Counted from the first letter of the stretch, positions 47,772 through 62,600 are shown. The stretch is 64,000 nt of DNA from Augochlora pura (GCF_028453695.1 NC_135782.1:248001-312000); one strand, 5' to 3'. The notes: generated by a model from the sequence alone, not told the origin. Numbers and translations are program-made.

Positions 47772-50700
47772 CGGATGCCGGATTACGCGTATTCCAGATT
47801 GTGTATGTATATGTATAGAGAGTTTAGGGACGAGTACGTCGAGCGTGTTCAGTGCGTACCGGTTTCGTTGACGATCGACGGACAAACGCGTCACGCGAGT
47901 CGATCGCGACGAGCGTCAACTTGGGGATGGTACATATTTGATCAATATTTTCGGACTACGCCAGAAATAAATACAACTGGAAAGGAGAGAACGGCCTACG
48001 CCCCCCCGTTCCATCGTTGTCCTCTCGCAGCGCTCGCAGATAGTCACGCTGTTAACTCCGTTAACGACGAATAGTTACAGTTTCCATTGTTTCGAAGCGG
48101 AAAGAAACGGTGATCACAAAGTTATTGCTCAAAAATTTATCAATTAAATGCTATTTTATTAGGAAGCTTACACAGTTCTCGTAAGAATCGTTGGATCTTT
48201 AACACGAGAACAATGATGGCCCGCCGAATGTTCTCGTTCGTATCGCAATATGGTCATCTTCCGTATTCTTTAATCGCAAGGACCACAGATATCAGATCTT
48301 TTACGCGGAAATATGGAATTTTTTTTTATCGATGCCAGCCATTCGAAATGCACGCACTCCTTTTTTCTCTCATACTCTATTCCCGAATCGTTCTCACTTT
48401 TTTTTATTGCTCTCCTCTCCTCCTTCCTATTGCTCCCCGCAAAGGAGAACTTTATAAGATTTTCTATCTTTATCAAAGACGAGCATCCAGTTTTTCTTCG
48501 CAACTTCTAAATTGTCCGGATATGCAGCTCGAACGTGATCATCTCAAGGTACGGTACAACACAGCGATGAATTGTATTCCCATGAAAAAGAATGTAGCAT
48601 GCGAGTTGTTTGTTTTTTTTCGAGCGGTTTTGTGCCATTTTTTTATTGAATGAAAACGAGAGAAAAGTGAAGATGAGATAAGAAAAGAAAAGAGAAGGAA
48701 AAAAAAAAGGAAAATAAAAGAAAATAAAAGAAAAAAAAGAAAAGGGAACAAAAAATACAGTTTTGAAACGAAATAATAAACGATTAATTTTTCAAAAGTA
48801 TGAGAACGAGTAGTACGCGTGAAATCTGCAGTTACAATCGAGAATTTTTACTTTGGAAAAAAAATATCTTGTACCGTTGTCAATTATCGCGTACAATTCA
48901 ATGCAAGTAAAATTTACTTTTACGCCCCCCCCCCCCCTCCCTCCCTCCATACTTGACCGTATCGCCAACATTTGTTCATTTTCAAGAGGAAAGATTCGTT
49001 GGTACGTAGCACAGCGGTTTCTTGGTTCGAAACTCGACGAATCTATTAGAAACATATTTTGCTTAAACGCTAGTATTGTTATTCTCATTCGAGAACAAAT
49101 TCGCATTTCGCGTATTTGTTCATCGCTTTCTCTCGTCTTCCTCTCAGTCTCTCTATCTCGCTCACCTCGTACATGCACGCTTGCGCGCACACACATCCAT
49201 ACACACACACACACACGCGCGCGCGCGCGTAGCGCAACAGATTTTCTCAAATTCTCACAACTCTCACGCTGAGCTCATTTTGTATCAACATGCAAACAGG
49301 CCACCGTTCTTAACTCTGTATTTTTTTCGTTCTTCTACTCTCTGTCTGTCCCGTGCGTCGTTCAATTTATCCCTCTGGTACGCGTAACACACATTCAACG
49401 ACGCGCGCGCAAATATTACGATTATAGAACTATGTTATGGCCGTAGATTTCTCATCTGCGTTCTGGCATTTCTTTTTTTAGTAAATTACAGGGATTATCT
49501 CATCAGCGTACGTCCTTCGGTTTAGCAATTTTCCACTCGTTAGTTGATACCAGACCTTCTCCGTGTATGTGCCGCGTACGCCGAGGCTGGCGTTCGTCAC
49601 GACAGTAACCGTTCGCGTCGGTATCGGCGATGCTCGAACAAAGTTTTATAAAGCGGTGGCACGCGGCGATGCGTAAACAATTGATCGACCGTCTTTTCGT
49701 CCGAAAAGCTTTTGCGCAAGAATCTATGAAAATCCAAAAGGAAAAGAGAAAGAAACAAGGGGCAAACGAAAGAGAAAGAGGAAAGCAGTAGCGAACGCGA
49801 TGACGAATGTTCGAAGGATGGTGTCGCGATAACGGAGAAACGATGATTGAGCGAGCCGAAGGACAGTCACAAAATCTTATATCCGCTGTCGTTGTATCAT
49901 TTCTCGGGTCTTAGAAAAACAAGACCGGTAATTATCGCGCCGGCGTATTAATTTAGTTTTCGCACTCTACCTCTCAAGCGTGTATCGCAAAAATGATAAC
50001 GGCTGGTTTCAACGACTTTGAAAGATTCCAATTTCGACATAGTACGGGTCTAGAGCTTTTCCGTCGAAATGTGACCGATGGTCGGCGAGTGAGGAAAAAC
50101 ATAACGCGCGCCGTCGATGACTGTCGCCACCGAATAAACGTTTTCCAGGACTACGTTGAAAGAAGGAAGAACAACGAGCATCGACCTGTGACTTTCAGCA
50201 GGGTTCGACTTGGAGTTGCGTACACCTGCGTTATCCTAATATCTATCCGTAACCTCCATAGGTTTCCCCGAACGCGATAAATCTGCGATTAACAAATCGA
50301 ATTTACGCGACTCGATAGAACTCCCCTGAGTAAAAAATCCCCGGCTCACAGCGAGGACCAACAACGCGCGAAACTCGAAACACGAAAAACCAATCAATTT
50401 TCGAAAGATTTTGGAAAATTTCGAAAATCGGAGTTGCTTGCCAAATTAATTAAAAGATCGGCAGAACACGTAGTTTGCCTAACCGGAGAAAATGATCGAG
50501 GCAAGATCGACGATGGTTGAAAAGCAACCCTTGCTGTGGCACTCGAGCAACGAGGTTGCGACTGTGAGCGGGTAGACGATAGAACGATGTTTCATCGATA
50601 AAATCCTAGAAAAATACGTAACGATAATTAATTGATAATTTCGTATAATCTATTTCTTTTCTTTTCAACACTCCGACCGTTCCCCATCTCATCTAACTCT

Positions 50701-51994
50701 TTCCCCTCTCGCCCCTCTTTTCTCTTTTCGCCCATTTGCGTTTCTTCCCCACACACTCTTTCTTTACGCTCGCATCTACACCCTTACGACGCAGGTACAC
50801 TTTTTCTGTAATGTTCTTTTTTTCACATTTTTTTTTGGGCTTTTCGTATTTTCTTTAAACTAATCTTTTATCTCCTTACGTGCTAGACTTCCTAGAAAGA
50901 TACTTAAAAGACATTTACAAAAGAAATGGCCGTAATTATCACCCCTATTTTTCTCTCTCGATGCAAAACTCGTTTTCGTTCCTTTCTCGGACATGATACT
51001 CGCGACGTTTCCGAACTTACAGTCTACTACATCCTTAGATTCCTAATGAGCAAACTATTCGTAACATGCACCAAAGAACGCGTTTGTATTATTTGTCTGA
51101 TTTGTCGGCGCTACTCGCTATTTCTGGCGTTCTCGAGAACGCATCGCGGTTCGAGCGCGCGCCCCATCGAATACGTTCACGAGACAAAAGAAACTCGGTA
51201 CGTTTTCGAGATCTCGCACGAAATTACAAGGTAACGCGAGCTTACTCTTCTCTCGTTAACGTCGATATAATCGCATTCGTCGTATCCGCCGTGTCAATAG
51301 ATCGGTACAAAGATACGAACGATCGAACGAACGAATATACAATGTACAGCTTTTCTTGCGAGCATATACTGCCCCCCGAGCAAAAGATCTGTGATTTAAC
51401 CGATTACCTCGCGTGTTCGTTTGTTCGTTCGTTCGCGTAGCTTTCCTCGACCCTCGTGAGTTGTTTGTATTGGCGATCTCGATGCTGAAAAATTGTTTCG
51501 AAATGTTTGCGCGAACGTTGTGGCGCAGATCGCGGCAGACAGGAAGCATTGCACGAGGGTCGAACGCGGGTTAACACTGTGAAGCAACCTGAATCGACGC
51601 ATCGATGTCACAGATGGAAAGTTGGACGCGCACCGGCAGACACACGACGGACAATGCGAAACCGAAACCATTGTTGTCATCGCGATCGTTGTTGGTCGCG
51701 TCGACGTACCGTTATACAGCCGGATGGTTCGAGTTGCGGGACGTGGTCAGTATTCAAGCGTTCTCGCGTGTCGTTAAACCAGCCTGATCGTAGAAGATCG
51801 GAGATGCGCAGAGTCGCGCGAACCTTGTCGCTATCAATGATAAACCGTCGATGGATAAAATCGCTTCTGCACGCTTCCGTATTCCTATACGCAGACGTGT
51901 AAATACGAACGTTATTTGTAGCGTTACCAAGAAAGGAGGTGTAACCGCACAGAGATGGAAAGACGGTCGGTCGCGTCGGTGTCGTCGGTCGCGT
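47772..51994. other. Noncoding region, probably including the MNK 3' UTR
   Basis: 4.2 kb of AT-rich sequence with poly-A, C-run and CA/CG tracts (48640-48740, 48924-48946, 49188-49229). AATAAA hexamers on the minus strand occur near 48152, 48390 and 48647. Small ORFs show no family resemblance. Part of this is likely the MNK 3' UTR, whose end I cannot fix. Confidence 0.45.
49188..49229 (+). repeat. (CA)n(CG)n microsatellite
   Basis: ACACAC tract passing directly into a CGCGCG tract, a typical compound dinucleotide repeat able to adopt Z-DNA in vitro. Confidence 0.8.
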
Positions 51995-54900
51995 TCAGCC
52001 ACTTGGAGACGCGATCGCCGCCGCTTTGTTGGTTTGTCGTACGAGCAGGTCGGAACGCGCCTTGAGACGTCGCTGCATCAGCCGGCTCTCGCTGGGCGGT
52101 GACAAACCGAACAGCTGATGCAGCGACGAATCCTTCCCGATCAGACGATTCTTGCCGATGGTTTTCGGATCAGAAAGATCGATGCTCGAACGAATCGAGC
52201 AGCACTCCCGATGCGCGCTGTTTCCCTCGAACTCGCCGGAAGAATGGGTAGCACAATGTTTGCCATGCTCGGAGAGCTCGCTGCTCGAATCTGACATGTG
52301 CCCGTACGGATGATTATCTTCATCGGTGGAGGACGTAGACAATCTCGGCTCCCTGTTCTCCGCCAAATCCTCCAGATTGACGGAGAAATGTTGAAGTACC
52401 ACGCGATTCACAGCCATTGCCGATTCGGCAAACGTTGAAAGTTCTCTCGCAGAATTATTCCTCCTAAACGGAAATACCGACCAATTTCATTATTTCCATT
52501 CGATCGCGATACAAGCACGCGTACAGATATGCTAGTTACGAGGATGTACTAATTTCACGAACCTGATTATGTGAGGAGTCGTGAGAGATCTCTCGGTATT
52601 ATCGACCGAGCTGGGGCCCGGATTGATCCACGGATGTTTTAGAATAGACTCGGCGCTCAGCCTCTGATGAGCTTCCTTGACCAGTAGGCCTTTGATCAGA
52701 TCTTTCGCGTCCTCGGAAATGCATCTCCACTCGTTGTCCGGGAACTCGTACCTACCCTCCTGAATACTGGTGAACAACAGCTCTTGGCATGCCTGACAAT
52801 TCTCTCCCCTCTCCCAGCCGCAATCGGTACCGCAATTCCCGTAGAACGGTGGATAGCCGCACAACAGAATGTACATAATCACGCCGAGGCTCCAAAGATC
52901 GCAGCGTTTGTCGTAATAATTGGCTTCGCCGATGAAAGCTTCGACGACCTCCGGGGCCATGAAATCCGCGCTTCCCACCGGTGTTAAAAGCTGCGGCGTC
53001 GCCACAGGACTGGACAGCGAGTTGTTGAACTTGATGCCGGAACCGAGATCGAAGTCGCAGACCTTGATCGGCGTCAGCTTGTCGGGATACACGCACAATA
53101 TGTTCTCGGGCTTTAGGTCCCTGTGGGCGATTCCTGTAAAAGACAAAACCGTTTCGTTTCTTTTCCTTTCGTTCCGTTTCGACCGTCTTAAGGAAGGTAC
53201 GTCCGTCTTACCTTTCTTATGAAGGAAATTTAACGCGCTGGCTATCTCTTTGATTATCTGACTCGCTTCCCACTCGCTGAAGTGAATCCTTTCTTGGATA
53301 CGGCTCAACAATTGACCTCCGTTCACCTTCTCGAATACGAGATAAAATTTCTCTTCGTCCTCGAAGAACTCGATCATTTGTATGATGTTTGGATGCCCCT
53401 GACAATGATGGAACGTTTCGACCTCCTTGAATACGCGTGTCCGCGCATGACCAGGTATTTTGTCTATTATTTTCACCGCGTACTCCAAATCCGTGTACAG
53501 GGATCTGCACGTCTGTACCGAGGCATAAGCACCCTCTCCAAGAACCTCGCCGGTCAATTTGTACAGTTCTATAAGACAGAAAAAAAACGTGGTCAAAAAT
53601 CGTACAGATACCTGTTGATTTCGTTCGATTTCGAATACAATCGCACGAATAGTTGGATTCTGTCGTCGATCGTAGCTTGTCACGGTGCAAGCAGAGTTGG
53701 TCCAAGCGAAAAGTCGAGATTTGCTTGGCGCAACACAGTCAATGTTAAGGTCGGCCAGATGTAACTTGTGGAAACTGTCGTCCCCCAAAGTACTGCTACA
53801 CTCTCTTTTTCTCTTCCCTATTCGCCTCTCGACCTTTCTTCATCGCTCCGTTCGCTGGTCCCTACTCCTCTCTCAACGCATCGACTTCCGTCCCACATAC
53901 TCGGTCCGCGCGTGGTTCGCTCCGCGGTGCTACTATTACGCCGTTCCTCTCGACCCAACTACAATCTCTTCGCGGAACCGTCCGTTCTCTTTTATTTTTC
54001 TCTTCCTCGACTCGATTTCCAATATAGCAAAATGTCCTGCTCCCGCCCGCCCGGTGATCGTTTTTCCTCTCGTCGCTCGTCGCAAGATGTATGCGCTACT
54101 GCAACATCAACGACCAACGACGCGTAAATCGTAACCGTAAAACCGTAACCATAACCCCGTCGTCACCGATAGCAGACAAATAGAAGCGCGCTTCTACCTC
54201 GACGCAGTCGTCGCTGCCATCGTCGTCCTCGTCCTCGTCAAATTGGCTCGGAATTAATTCGGGAATGCCGACGCGTTCTGAAACGTCGTTGCTACAATGT
54301 ACAGCGTTCTCTTCTGTCGTTCAATCGAACTTGCGAAATAAAGTTATTATTAACGGTAGGATTGACGTTGTAAAATTTCGTCGCGTCCGTTCCATGGAGC
54401 AAAACAGCTTGAAATAGATATCCAAAACGCGTCGTAGTTTCTCGAATCGTTCGGACGCGAGACGTCGGCAGCAGCGTTGACCGCAGTGACTTGGTGATCG
54501 TGCTACCTGATGATACGCGTTACAAATACTTATACATATGTATCGCTCGCAATTAGAGATAGCAAGTAAAAAAACATTTGTTACCATGTTATCGACTCGG
54601 ATGACTCAATACCGCGTCGAATTTAAACAACATCGAATTGTCGTCTGCTACGGATGACGCAAGAACGCGTCGGATGGATATAATCTTCGAAAGTCCGGCC
54701 TCCGGTGGATGGACTACTCGCGTCGGGCGGGAACGACGAACGCCGCGCGGCGTTTCCAAAAACGCTGGTCGACGCGGGTCGAAAAATAATTACGCCGATT
54801 CGCCACTAGGGCGTACAATGGAAGGTTCTCGAATGCGACGCTGCTTTACGAATCGATCGTCGTAGAGAGCACGGTGACGTAACCTTCGTAAGCCAGTGAA

Positions 54901-55529
54901 CTCGATCGGTGCGCGGCGCTATACCACCGCGAGTTGCTCGTTATCGGTAAACTCCGAGGAACCGGTCGGATCGTTTCTCGGTGTGACAACGGGGATTTGG
55001 TTAATTTAACCAAACGCGCGATCGAACGGGACAACGAAGCCGGTGTTCGATTCGATCGGACCGTTTCCTCCGCGTTCACGGATTCGTCGCCGGCCATTGC
55101 ACCGCAAAGTGAATAAGAACGCGTCCAACGTTCAAGTTTGCTCTTGCGATCGATTCGCGCGACGACGGCTTGCGTCAGAATTTCTCGAACATTCTGAACT
55201 TGGACAAGGTCGGACTCGGCCCGAGAACATAATGCAAGTCACCGAAGCACGAATGACACATGGAGCAGTCTAGTTGGCGCGAGACCGCTGACCATACGCA
55301 ACGCACCGCGTTCGTCGATGATTTACACACATTACAGGATCGAGCAACCAATCATTACTTCGTCCTGCAGAGCTCGTCCGGAACCGCATCGGTGTTTACC
55401 TTGGAAGCAAGATGACATCAACGAAGATCCAGAACGCTTCTTCTTACGCCTTTTGCGCCTGGCTTCCTCCTGACGAGCTTGTACAGCGCTCATCGATTCC
55501 CCCGACTTGTTCACGGTGTCTCGACCCAT
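51995..55529 (-). CDS. Mnk: MAP kinase-interacting kinase (MNK / Lk6)
   Basis: Four coding exons, minus strand: 55529-55400, 53568-53212, 53133-52563, 52463-51995; 508 residues. The first exon encodes a polybasic segment (RRKRRKKKR) like the MNK nuclear-localisation/eIF4G-binding tail. The kinase domain begins LYKLTGEVLGEGAYASVQ (from residue 45), with catalytic Lys76, HRDLKPEN (166-173) and DFD (189-191) in place of DFG, the hallmark of MNK kinases. The T-loop keeps both activating threonines (VATPQLLTPVGS), and the family's zinc-binding cysteine cluster is present (CGTDCGWERGENCQACQ). The tail ends with LSPPSESRLMQRRLK, resembling the MAPK-docking site. MNKs are activated by ERK/p38 and phosphorylate eIF4E on the cap complex. 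The 55529 ATG is the first in an exon with its own acceptor; upstream exons may add 5' UTR or residues. Confidence 0.9.
53569..55399. other. First coding intron of the MNK gene
   Basis: 1.8 kb intron. The reading frame stays open for about 220 bases upstream of the kinase exon, but it lacks an ATG and is interrupted before any plausible start, so I treat it as intron. Nothing else is supported here. Confidence 0.6.
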
Positions 55530-56596
55530 GCAACTCGTATCCTCTGCAACAAAACATCCTCCAATCAATGAAAATCGCACACCTCGCTTTACGTCTAGAA
55601 TCTAGAACAATGCTACAGATTCAACAGCGATCGCTACTTCTAGCCACGTGGTATGGATTGTAATCGAGGCTGGTCTCACGCTTATCCCATCCTATTTACG
55701 CTATTGGTCGTGGATAACCGATAATGCTCGATTCGGCTTTCGCAATTCGCGTTCGATAGCGCGAGCCTATCCAATAGTCGGTCCCTGTTCAAAAATCGAC
55801 GCGACGAGACCGAACGAACGTTGCCGCGGTCATTTCAGGACCGTCGCGGTCAACTTTCCGGTGTTTATCAACAAATACTCCGATTCGCCGCATCGGCGGC
55901 GACGAACGCGAACTGGAGTTCAATGACTGGCACAGAAAAGTGACGCCGCCATCTTATTACGCGAGATAGGAGCGTACGATAACGTCGCCGCATCCGCCGA
56001 ACCCAGCCTCGATCGAAAAATCCCGAGTGGATCTTTGAAATTCTATGCACACAGCTGTTCCCCCCATCGTGTCCCATCGGACGATGCGCGAACACCTCGC
56101 GCGGTACGCGTTTCCCCTACGCGTCGCTCCTTCGTTTCCGTCTTTTCTTTGTTATCGGCGGCACCCGTCGGCTCGATTCGCTCTGCGGCCGATCGTACAC
56201 GCGCGAGAGGCCTGCGATCCTCGAGAAACGGCTAATAAATAAGAACGTACAACCGCTCTCGAGGAACACGGTCTATACCAAGCTCCTACAAATCTATTTC
56301 CTTTCGAACCCGACACGCAATTTGCGTTACGAAATCGGTTTCTTGTTTTGTCCGCGTAGGTCGTTAACGTTTACGCGGGGAGAGCAATGACTCGTTCGTA
56401 CGCGCGTACACCTATTTGCGAGGGTAGCTACTCGATCGTAACAATGTTTCGCAAAACGCGAAGGAACGAGAATATTTCAGGAAAGAAATTAGAATTTCGC
56501 TCGCGTTTCGTTACCGCGCGCGACCCTTATTCGACCATCATTTGCTTACATAACATTGGGATTACGATTCAAAATCCGCTAGGAAGCTGGATGGCT

Positions 56597-56650
56597 AGGT
56601 AGGAAGGAAGGTAGGTAGGTTGGTAGGTAGGTAGGTATGTAGGTAGGTAA
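56597..56650 (+). repeat. (GGTA)n tetranucleotide microsatellite
   Basis: About 11 GGTA/TAGG units with a few interruptions. The unit differs from the insect telomere repeat TTAGG, so it is not an interstitial telomere. Confidence 0.85.
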
Positions 56651-59600
56651 CTTGCTCCGTGTCGATCCCTTTGTCCTTGAAATCGAACCCTTCTCTTTAA
56701 TGGAGGGGGGCAACGAATCTGTGGCGCGCAAGGACCCTTCTGCCTTCTCCTGCCGCTCTCCAATCCTCGTTCACCCTTCTCTCCCCTGCTGTTCTCATAG
56801 CCACGACTGCTCCCTCTCCCTCTCTCTCACGCAAGTGCGCGCGCGGTCGCACACACGTTCAAACGGACACTTTACCCCGCCCACCGTTCCTCTTTCCGTG
56901 GAACGTTCTCCGTGTCGGCTTGCCCTTAGAACGGCGCCCTTCGCGATACGCGTCGAACTCGAAACGATACGACTAACCCAATTCGACCCTTGAAAATAAT
57001 TTAGCGACGCGTCGCGCCGGCCATCGTCGACCAACTTTTCCGCGTTACGTTGCCTTCTCAAACTATCCTATTGTAAATAAGAGTACCGGTTCTGCCGCGA
57101 GACGCTAAAAAAGTTGTTTTTTAAAAGACCCGGGACGGTTAATTGCGTCATACAGCAAGCGGTTTATTGAAGCGAGCATCTTTGCTCGCGAAGCGAATCC
57201 ACGAACATCGAACCTAACAAGTTTGATTGTTGGATGTCCAAAAAAAAATAAAGGAACGTCGCGTCGCGACTATACCGGTACTATCGAAACAACGATAGCT
57301 AGGTCGCGATGGTACCTGCCGCGTTCGAAGCGAGCAGAAAAGCAACGGAGAGGCGCGAGAGAGAACGGTTAGCCGTGTGCCGGCTTCGAGAAAGTTCTTT
57401 CGTCGAGCAACTTTAAGCGGTCTGGTTCGTTTGCGCGGCGTATCGAAGCGTTCGATGCATGTACGCGAGCACAAAAGTCGAGCGGAATGGCTGAAAACCG
57501 TGGGAACACGAAAGGCTGAATCGACGGAAAGATTAATTTGTTCGAAAAAGACGGTCTCTCGACTAGTCGCAGTCGCAGCTTCAACGCGATCAAGAAATGT
57601 CTGCTCGGTTCGAAAATCAGAGTCCCCTAAACTCGATGAAACAAAGATATTGTGTCTTACCTCTGCCAGGCTCCAAACATCCATCCTCTCTCTCTTCCAA
57701 GATTTTCTCCACCATTTTTGTCCGCAACACGGTATCGGCGTCGCAGAAATTGAAATTTCTATACGGTTCCCCCTTCCTCGACGAATAAACGGTGGCACAC
57801 GATCTTCCCTTAACTCGGTATCAATAATTGTAAAAAAGAGTCAGTCGTATATACAAAAACATCTATATACACTAAGAGATACTGATATAAATCTTCGCTC
57901 CAGGCAGGCACTCGGCAATTGTTTTATACTTTATACACGCGTAACGTCGCTCGCTCCTCGCTGTTACACGCGATATACGTACAGACGTATATGTATATCA
58001 GAGTAGAAGAGTATTTACTCCTTTTCTCTTGTTTTCTTCTGCTCTATTCTCCTCGGTTCGTCTTTCTCCCTCTACCGACGTGTACTCCCGGGATAGATCG
58101 ATGTATATCAGTGTCGGTATCACAGATATAAATAAATATATAAAGGCTATCTACTCTTCTGTGCCCTTTTGGCTCTCGCACGGTTTCTTTGAACGACGGA
58201 AGCCGCGCTCTCTTTCTCTCTCTCTCGTGTAGTCGATGATACGCGCGTTGTAGCTTGTATGTTTCGAATAAATACTATCACAGACTTTGACACTACACTT
58301 TTTCTTGTTTCGGTTGGTTTCTTTCTCCCCTTGGTCGTTCCAGTTGTCTCCAGAATTCTTGTACCGTGTCGCAGGCGTCGATACTTCCAACCACGTCCAG
58401 CTATCAACCGATCGATCGCAAACTTCTCTCTCGATTACCTTCGATCCGATTGCGTTCCTCCAGTGGGCAAGTCTCCGACGGAAAACAAGCGAATTTCCCG
58501 ATTCGTCGACCGCCGACAAACCTCGCCTACGTCCGCTCCTTCTTCGGTGTCTCTTCTCTTCTGCTCGGAGGCTTTTCGCCGGGTAAACCAAGGTTTCTCC
58601 GTTTGCGAAAATCTCGCGATGCTCGGTGCTCCGTCGTAATCGCGGGTAGCGAAATCCGGGCTCGGAAGCGCATTAAAAATCCTTGGACTAACGCATCGGT
58701 TCTCTCCGTTTACCTTCCCTCACTGCTCGGCAGCTGGTTTCCGACTGAATCTCGCAAGATGGTCGCTCCGCTTACTAACATCCCCACCGGTCCGTCCGCG
58801 TTGCGCCGTTCGCTATTTCTCGTCGTTCCTCGCCGTTCCTCGCCGTTTCTCGTCGCGCGTTAACCGGTCCGCCGTCCGCTCACTCTCTCTCGCACTCTTT
58901 TGCTCGCTCAGTCTCCCTCGCCCTCTCTTGCTTGCCCGCGTCTCCGGTGGCCAACCTGCCTCTTTCTTTCTTTCCTTCTTTCCTCCTCGCTGTCTCCTAT
59001 ATATTTCGTCGTTTACGATTCCCGTTCCCCTTTCCTCGGCAAGCCGTATCTTACCACGGCTCTCTCCCCACCCGTTTCGTTCCGTTCCGTTCAGTCGCTT
59101 CCACGTAGGATCGCCTGACTTCGTCGACGCCCTCTGAAAACACGTTGCGCCGTCGAGTCGCGCGACTCGCGCCTTGTGTCACGTAGCCCTCTCGTCAGAG
59201 GTTCTCATACGATTGTTAAACCGTCGTTTATCCGATTGTACGTAGAATCGAGTACGACGAAATCTTCTTGATCGGTTCTCGATGCGCGCCTAGACTCGAA
59301 CGGCGGTAAATCGATGCTACCTCGACCCCTCTCGACGCAGTTGGCGTCGCTCGCCGTACAAAATTCGTTCGATTCGTATCGATACGCAATGAGGAACGGA
59401 GCGAAATCGCGACCACGACAATCGCAAGCGTGCGATTTCATTTTCAAAAGCTGATTCCGCGACGATTCAGCTTGGTCGATGGCCGATGCTCTGTCGTTGT
59501 TCCGACATCGCGTGAGAATCGCTGATCGTTTCGATGCGATTGGAATTAGCTCACCGTTAAGAGCGCCATCTTTGGTGTAACTACAACATTCTGCCGAGGT

Positions 59601-62600
59601 TTCTGTGAAAATTCGCATCGTTTTCTCGTTCAAACGTTCGAGCATCGGAGCCGTTAACAAGGAGTCATTTACACTCGAATCTTCGAGAACAAAACCAGAG
59701 ACAAATCGTACGGGAAGCGACGCCGGCGATCGTGCCGCACCATGGCGTCTCGGCGTCGCCGTCGCGTGTCGCGCGTGTTTTCGGATGTGGAGATACGCGC
59801 GCGCGCGCAATGGCTTCGTGCCACGGACACGTAATATGTATGTTGTGTAGGTAAAACATCGTAGTAAAACAACGACGTAGATTGTAGATCATAGAACGTA
59901 GAACGCAGTAGACGCGGAATGCGTAGTAGTTCTGTACGCTGTTCTACACAAATTCAATCAATTCCTATCGTTTTCCAGTATTTTATTCACGCTAGCCTGT
60001 CTTCCAGTTGCACATATATATACGGTAAATCCTATAACGCTCCAACGATAATACGATCAACGATCATGGTTTCCGTATAACGCCATTCCTCGTGCAACGT
60101 GCTGTTTAATCGAATAAAAGTATGCATCCAACCTTTTTACATTCTTTTTCCTTTACGGTACTATATTTGGAGCAAAATGTTTTGTCCAGGCATAACAGGA
60201 AAAAAAGAGTCAGAAAAAGAAAAGAAGAACGGCAAAGGACACGCGAATATCCATCGGTTTGACTTTCGTAAACTATAGCCTGTAGTCTGCAGCTTATAGT
60301 GTAGCAAGTGTGTATGTGGTACGTATGCAGTAACTAATTGTAAGCGTGCAGGATCGACTGCGCATTGTACGTGTAACATGGGAACAACATGGTTGCACAC
60401 CTAGTCATATTCACATAGTCCCCTAAGAGCAATACATACCTCTGCACAGGGATCACACGATCGGAGCATCGCACGACCGAGTCCGGACGCAGACGGCGTC
60501 GGCCATCAAAGTTTGTTTTCAGCCGTCCAACATCGCGTGAACTTGTTGCCCGCATAATCGCTACATTATTGCGTCGCAAGTTTATTAGCCGTATTATTAT
60601 TACGTAAGCCAGCCGGTCGATTGTTTACCTACAGACGTATATGAGTCACGAGACGCGTCCTCGTTTGACCGAGTACCGCTTAATCTAATGTTATCTGTAC
60701 CTTTCCTACACCTATGCAAACACTGCTGTGTTACGCTTCGATGTAAACACGTTTCAATGTTTTTTAGGCGACCGGGTAATGCGAACTTTGTCTCGACGCG
60801 ACGAATACAGCCAATACTTTGCTCACGAATCGCAACGATGGACCTGTTTACGGGATTTAGACGGTAATATTATCGCGCTTGTTTGCACGTTGCATCATCG
60901 GTCTACGATCATCGTACGTGTGATCGCTGTTAGCGGCGTTTCGGATTAACGGTACGACAACCGTGTCGCGTTTCAGAGTCGTACTCGCCGACTTTCGGCG
61001 AATCGAATTGGCCGTTCATCGGCTAAATCGAAAATTTAAAGGGCATCATTTGTTCGTAGAGAACCGGTTTCCGCGCATGGCAGAAGCTGGTCGATCGGCG
61101 CGGTTGATCGCGGGATCGAGCGACCGATCGACCGACCGATCGAGCGTTGTCGGCCAAACCAACACCCACTTACGATACCCACCGATTCTCTCAACCAACT
61201 TTCTTCCACTTTCAAAACATTCCTCCTCTGGAAACCTCTTGTTTTCAAGCATGTCTGAAACCGTGCTGCGCACAGTTGTTACTACAGAGTGTATTTAGCC
61301 GAATTATTATTCGCAGAATGCCTATTTTGAAAAGTTTACTAAACGACGACGCGAGGGCCGTTCGAATCGATAGCAGAGCATTCTCGACATCGATTGATTC
61401 GTTCGGCATCGAGTTTCGATGCGACGAGAAAAATTGGGACGAAACGATCTCCCATCGTTCGCGTAACATCTATCTACCGCGTTGGAGATCCTAAAAACAA
61501 CGGTTGGTTGCGTCAGCTTTGAGTACGCGAGACTGCCAAAATTATCGCGACTTCGTTCATTTTAACGAGTTACATTATCGGTCAACGGTTCTCGGTGACT
61601 CGTGTAATCGCGTTTATCGGCCAACGCGATCTCTCTTGCTCCGCGTTCTATAAATTGTTACAGACGAAAACAATTACGAGTTGCCGCGGATAACGTGTCG
61701 TCTTGCTCCGCCGTGGCAATATACTACGCCGCGCAAAACACCGACAAAAATACTTGTTTCTAGCAAACCGAATTTTCGGAGATAAGAATTAACTCGTAGT
61801 AGATTACGGTGACATCATCGGACAGCCTTCGTAGAATACGTACGCACGTGGCCGCAGTATTTGGAATCGGTTTGCCTAGCAATCCTATTAACCGGTAACG
61901 ATACCTGCGAAAGCAAAAACGGAATATATGATTTTATTCGACTCGGGAAGCTTTTTTCCCGATTTTCATTCGGTCCCTAACATTTTATTTATTTTCAGCA
62001 GATTCGCGGGACGAAATCTCTACGTGTGTACATATAGACGTTGCATGCACAATGCAACAACGTGTGTATGGAAACGCTTGGCCACGGGAACATCACGTCG
62101 AATACAGAAACGCGAGGCTCACGAATTTACGCAGCAGCGCGTCGCCCCACGGATTCAAGATCAAACACATTTTAACACGATGCGCAAAAGTTTCTCCTTG
62201 TCGAAGGTCTTTCGTCTTCCGCGCGCGTTGCTCGTTCTATCAGCATCGGTCGTTCCTTTTATCAAACGAGAATTCCACCAGCGGTAGTAGGCCTTGGTAC
62301 ACGACACACGTCGGCTTTTCTTTCGATTAGGAAGAACTTTTTCGCTTTCGAGCATTTACAACTCGTCGAAAGTTTGTCGGCGTCGGCCTCGGTTAGGTAC
62401 CGCGATCGAACAATGCGTCGCTGTTTCCTGCCTCTTCTCGCGGATCGGCTCGATATTCCGTCGCGATTCCACCTCTGGTTCTATTTAAGTCGACCGTGCT
62501 CTCGCAAATGTCTTATAATTACGTGGTTGACTTAAGCGCGAATCGTGTCATCGTGCTCGCTCCATCCGACTCATCCGTCGCCTCTGTTCTTCCTAAATCT

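Noticed and set aside
53569..53788. Upstream in-frame extension of the MNK kinase exon
   Set aside because: Begins at TTG with no ATG, and the polybasic exon at 55400-55529 joins the kinase exon in the correct phase and matches MNK architecture.
56597..56650. Interstitial telomere repeat
   Set aside because: The unit is GGTA/TAGG, not the insect TTAGG.
59205..59810. 201-codon minus-strand ORF
   Set aside because: Non-ATG start in a CG repeat, mixed composition, no motif and no splice support.
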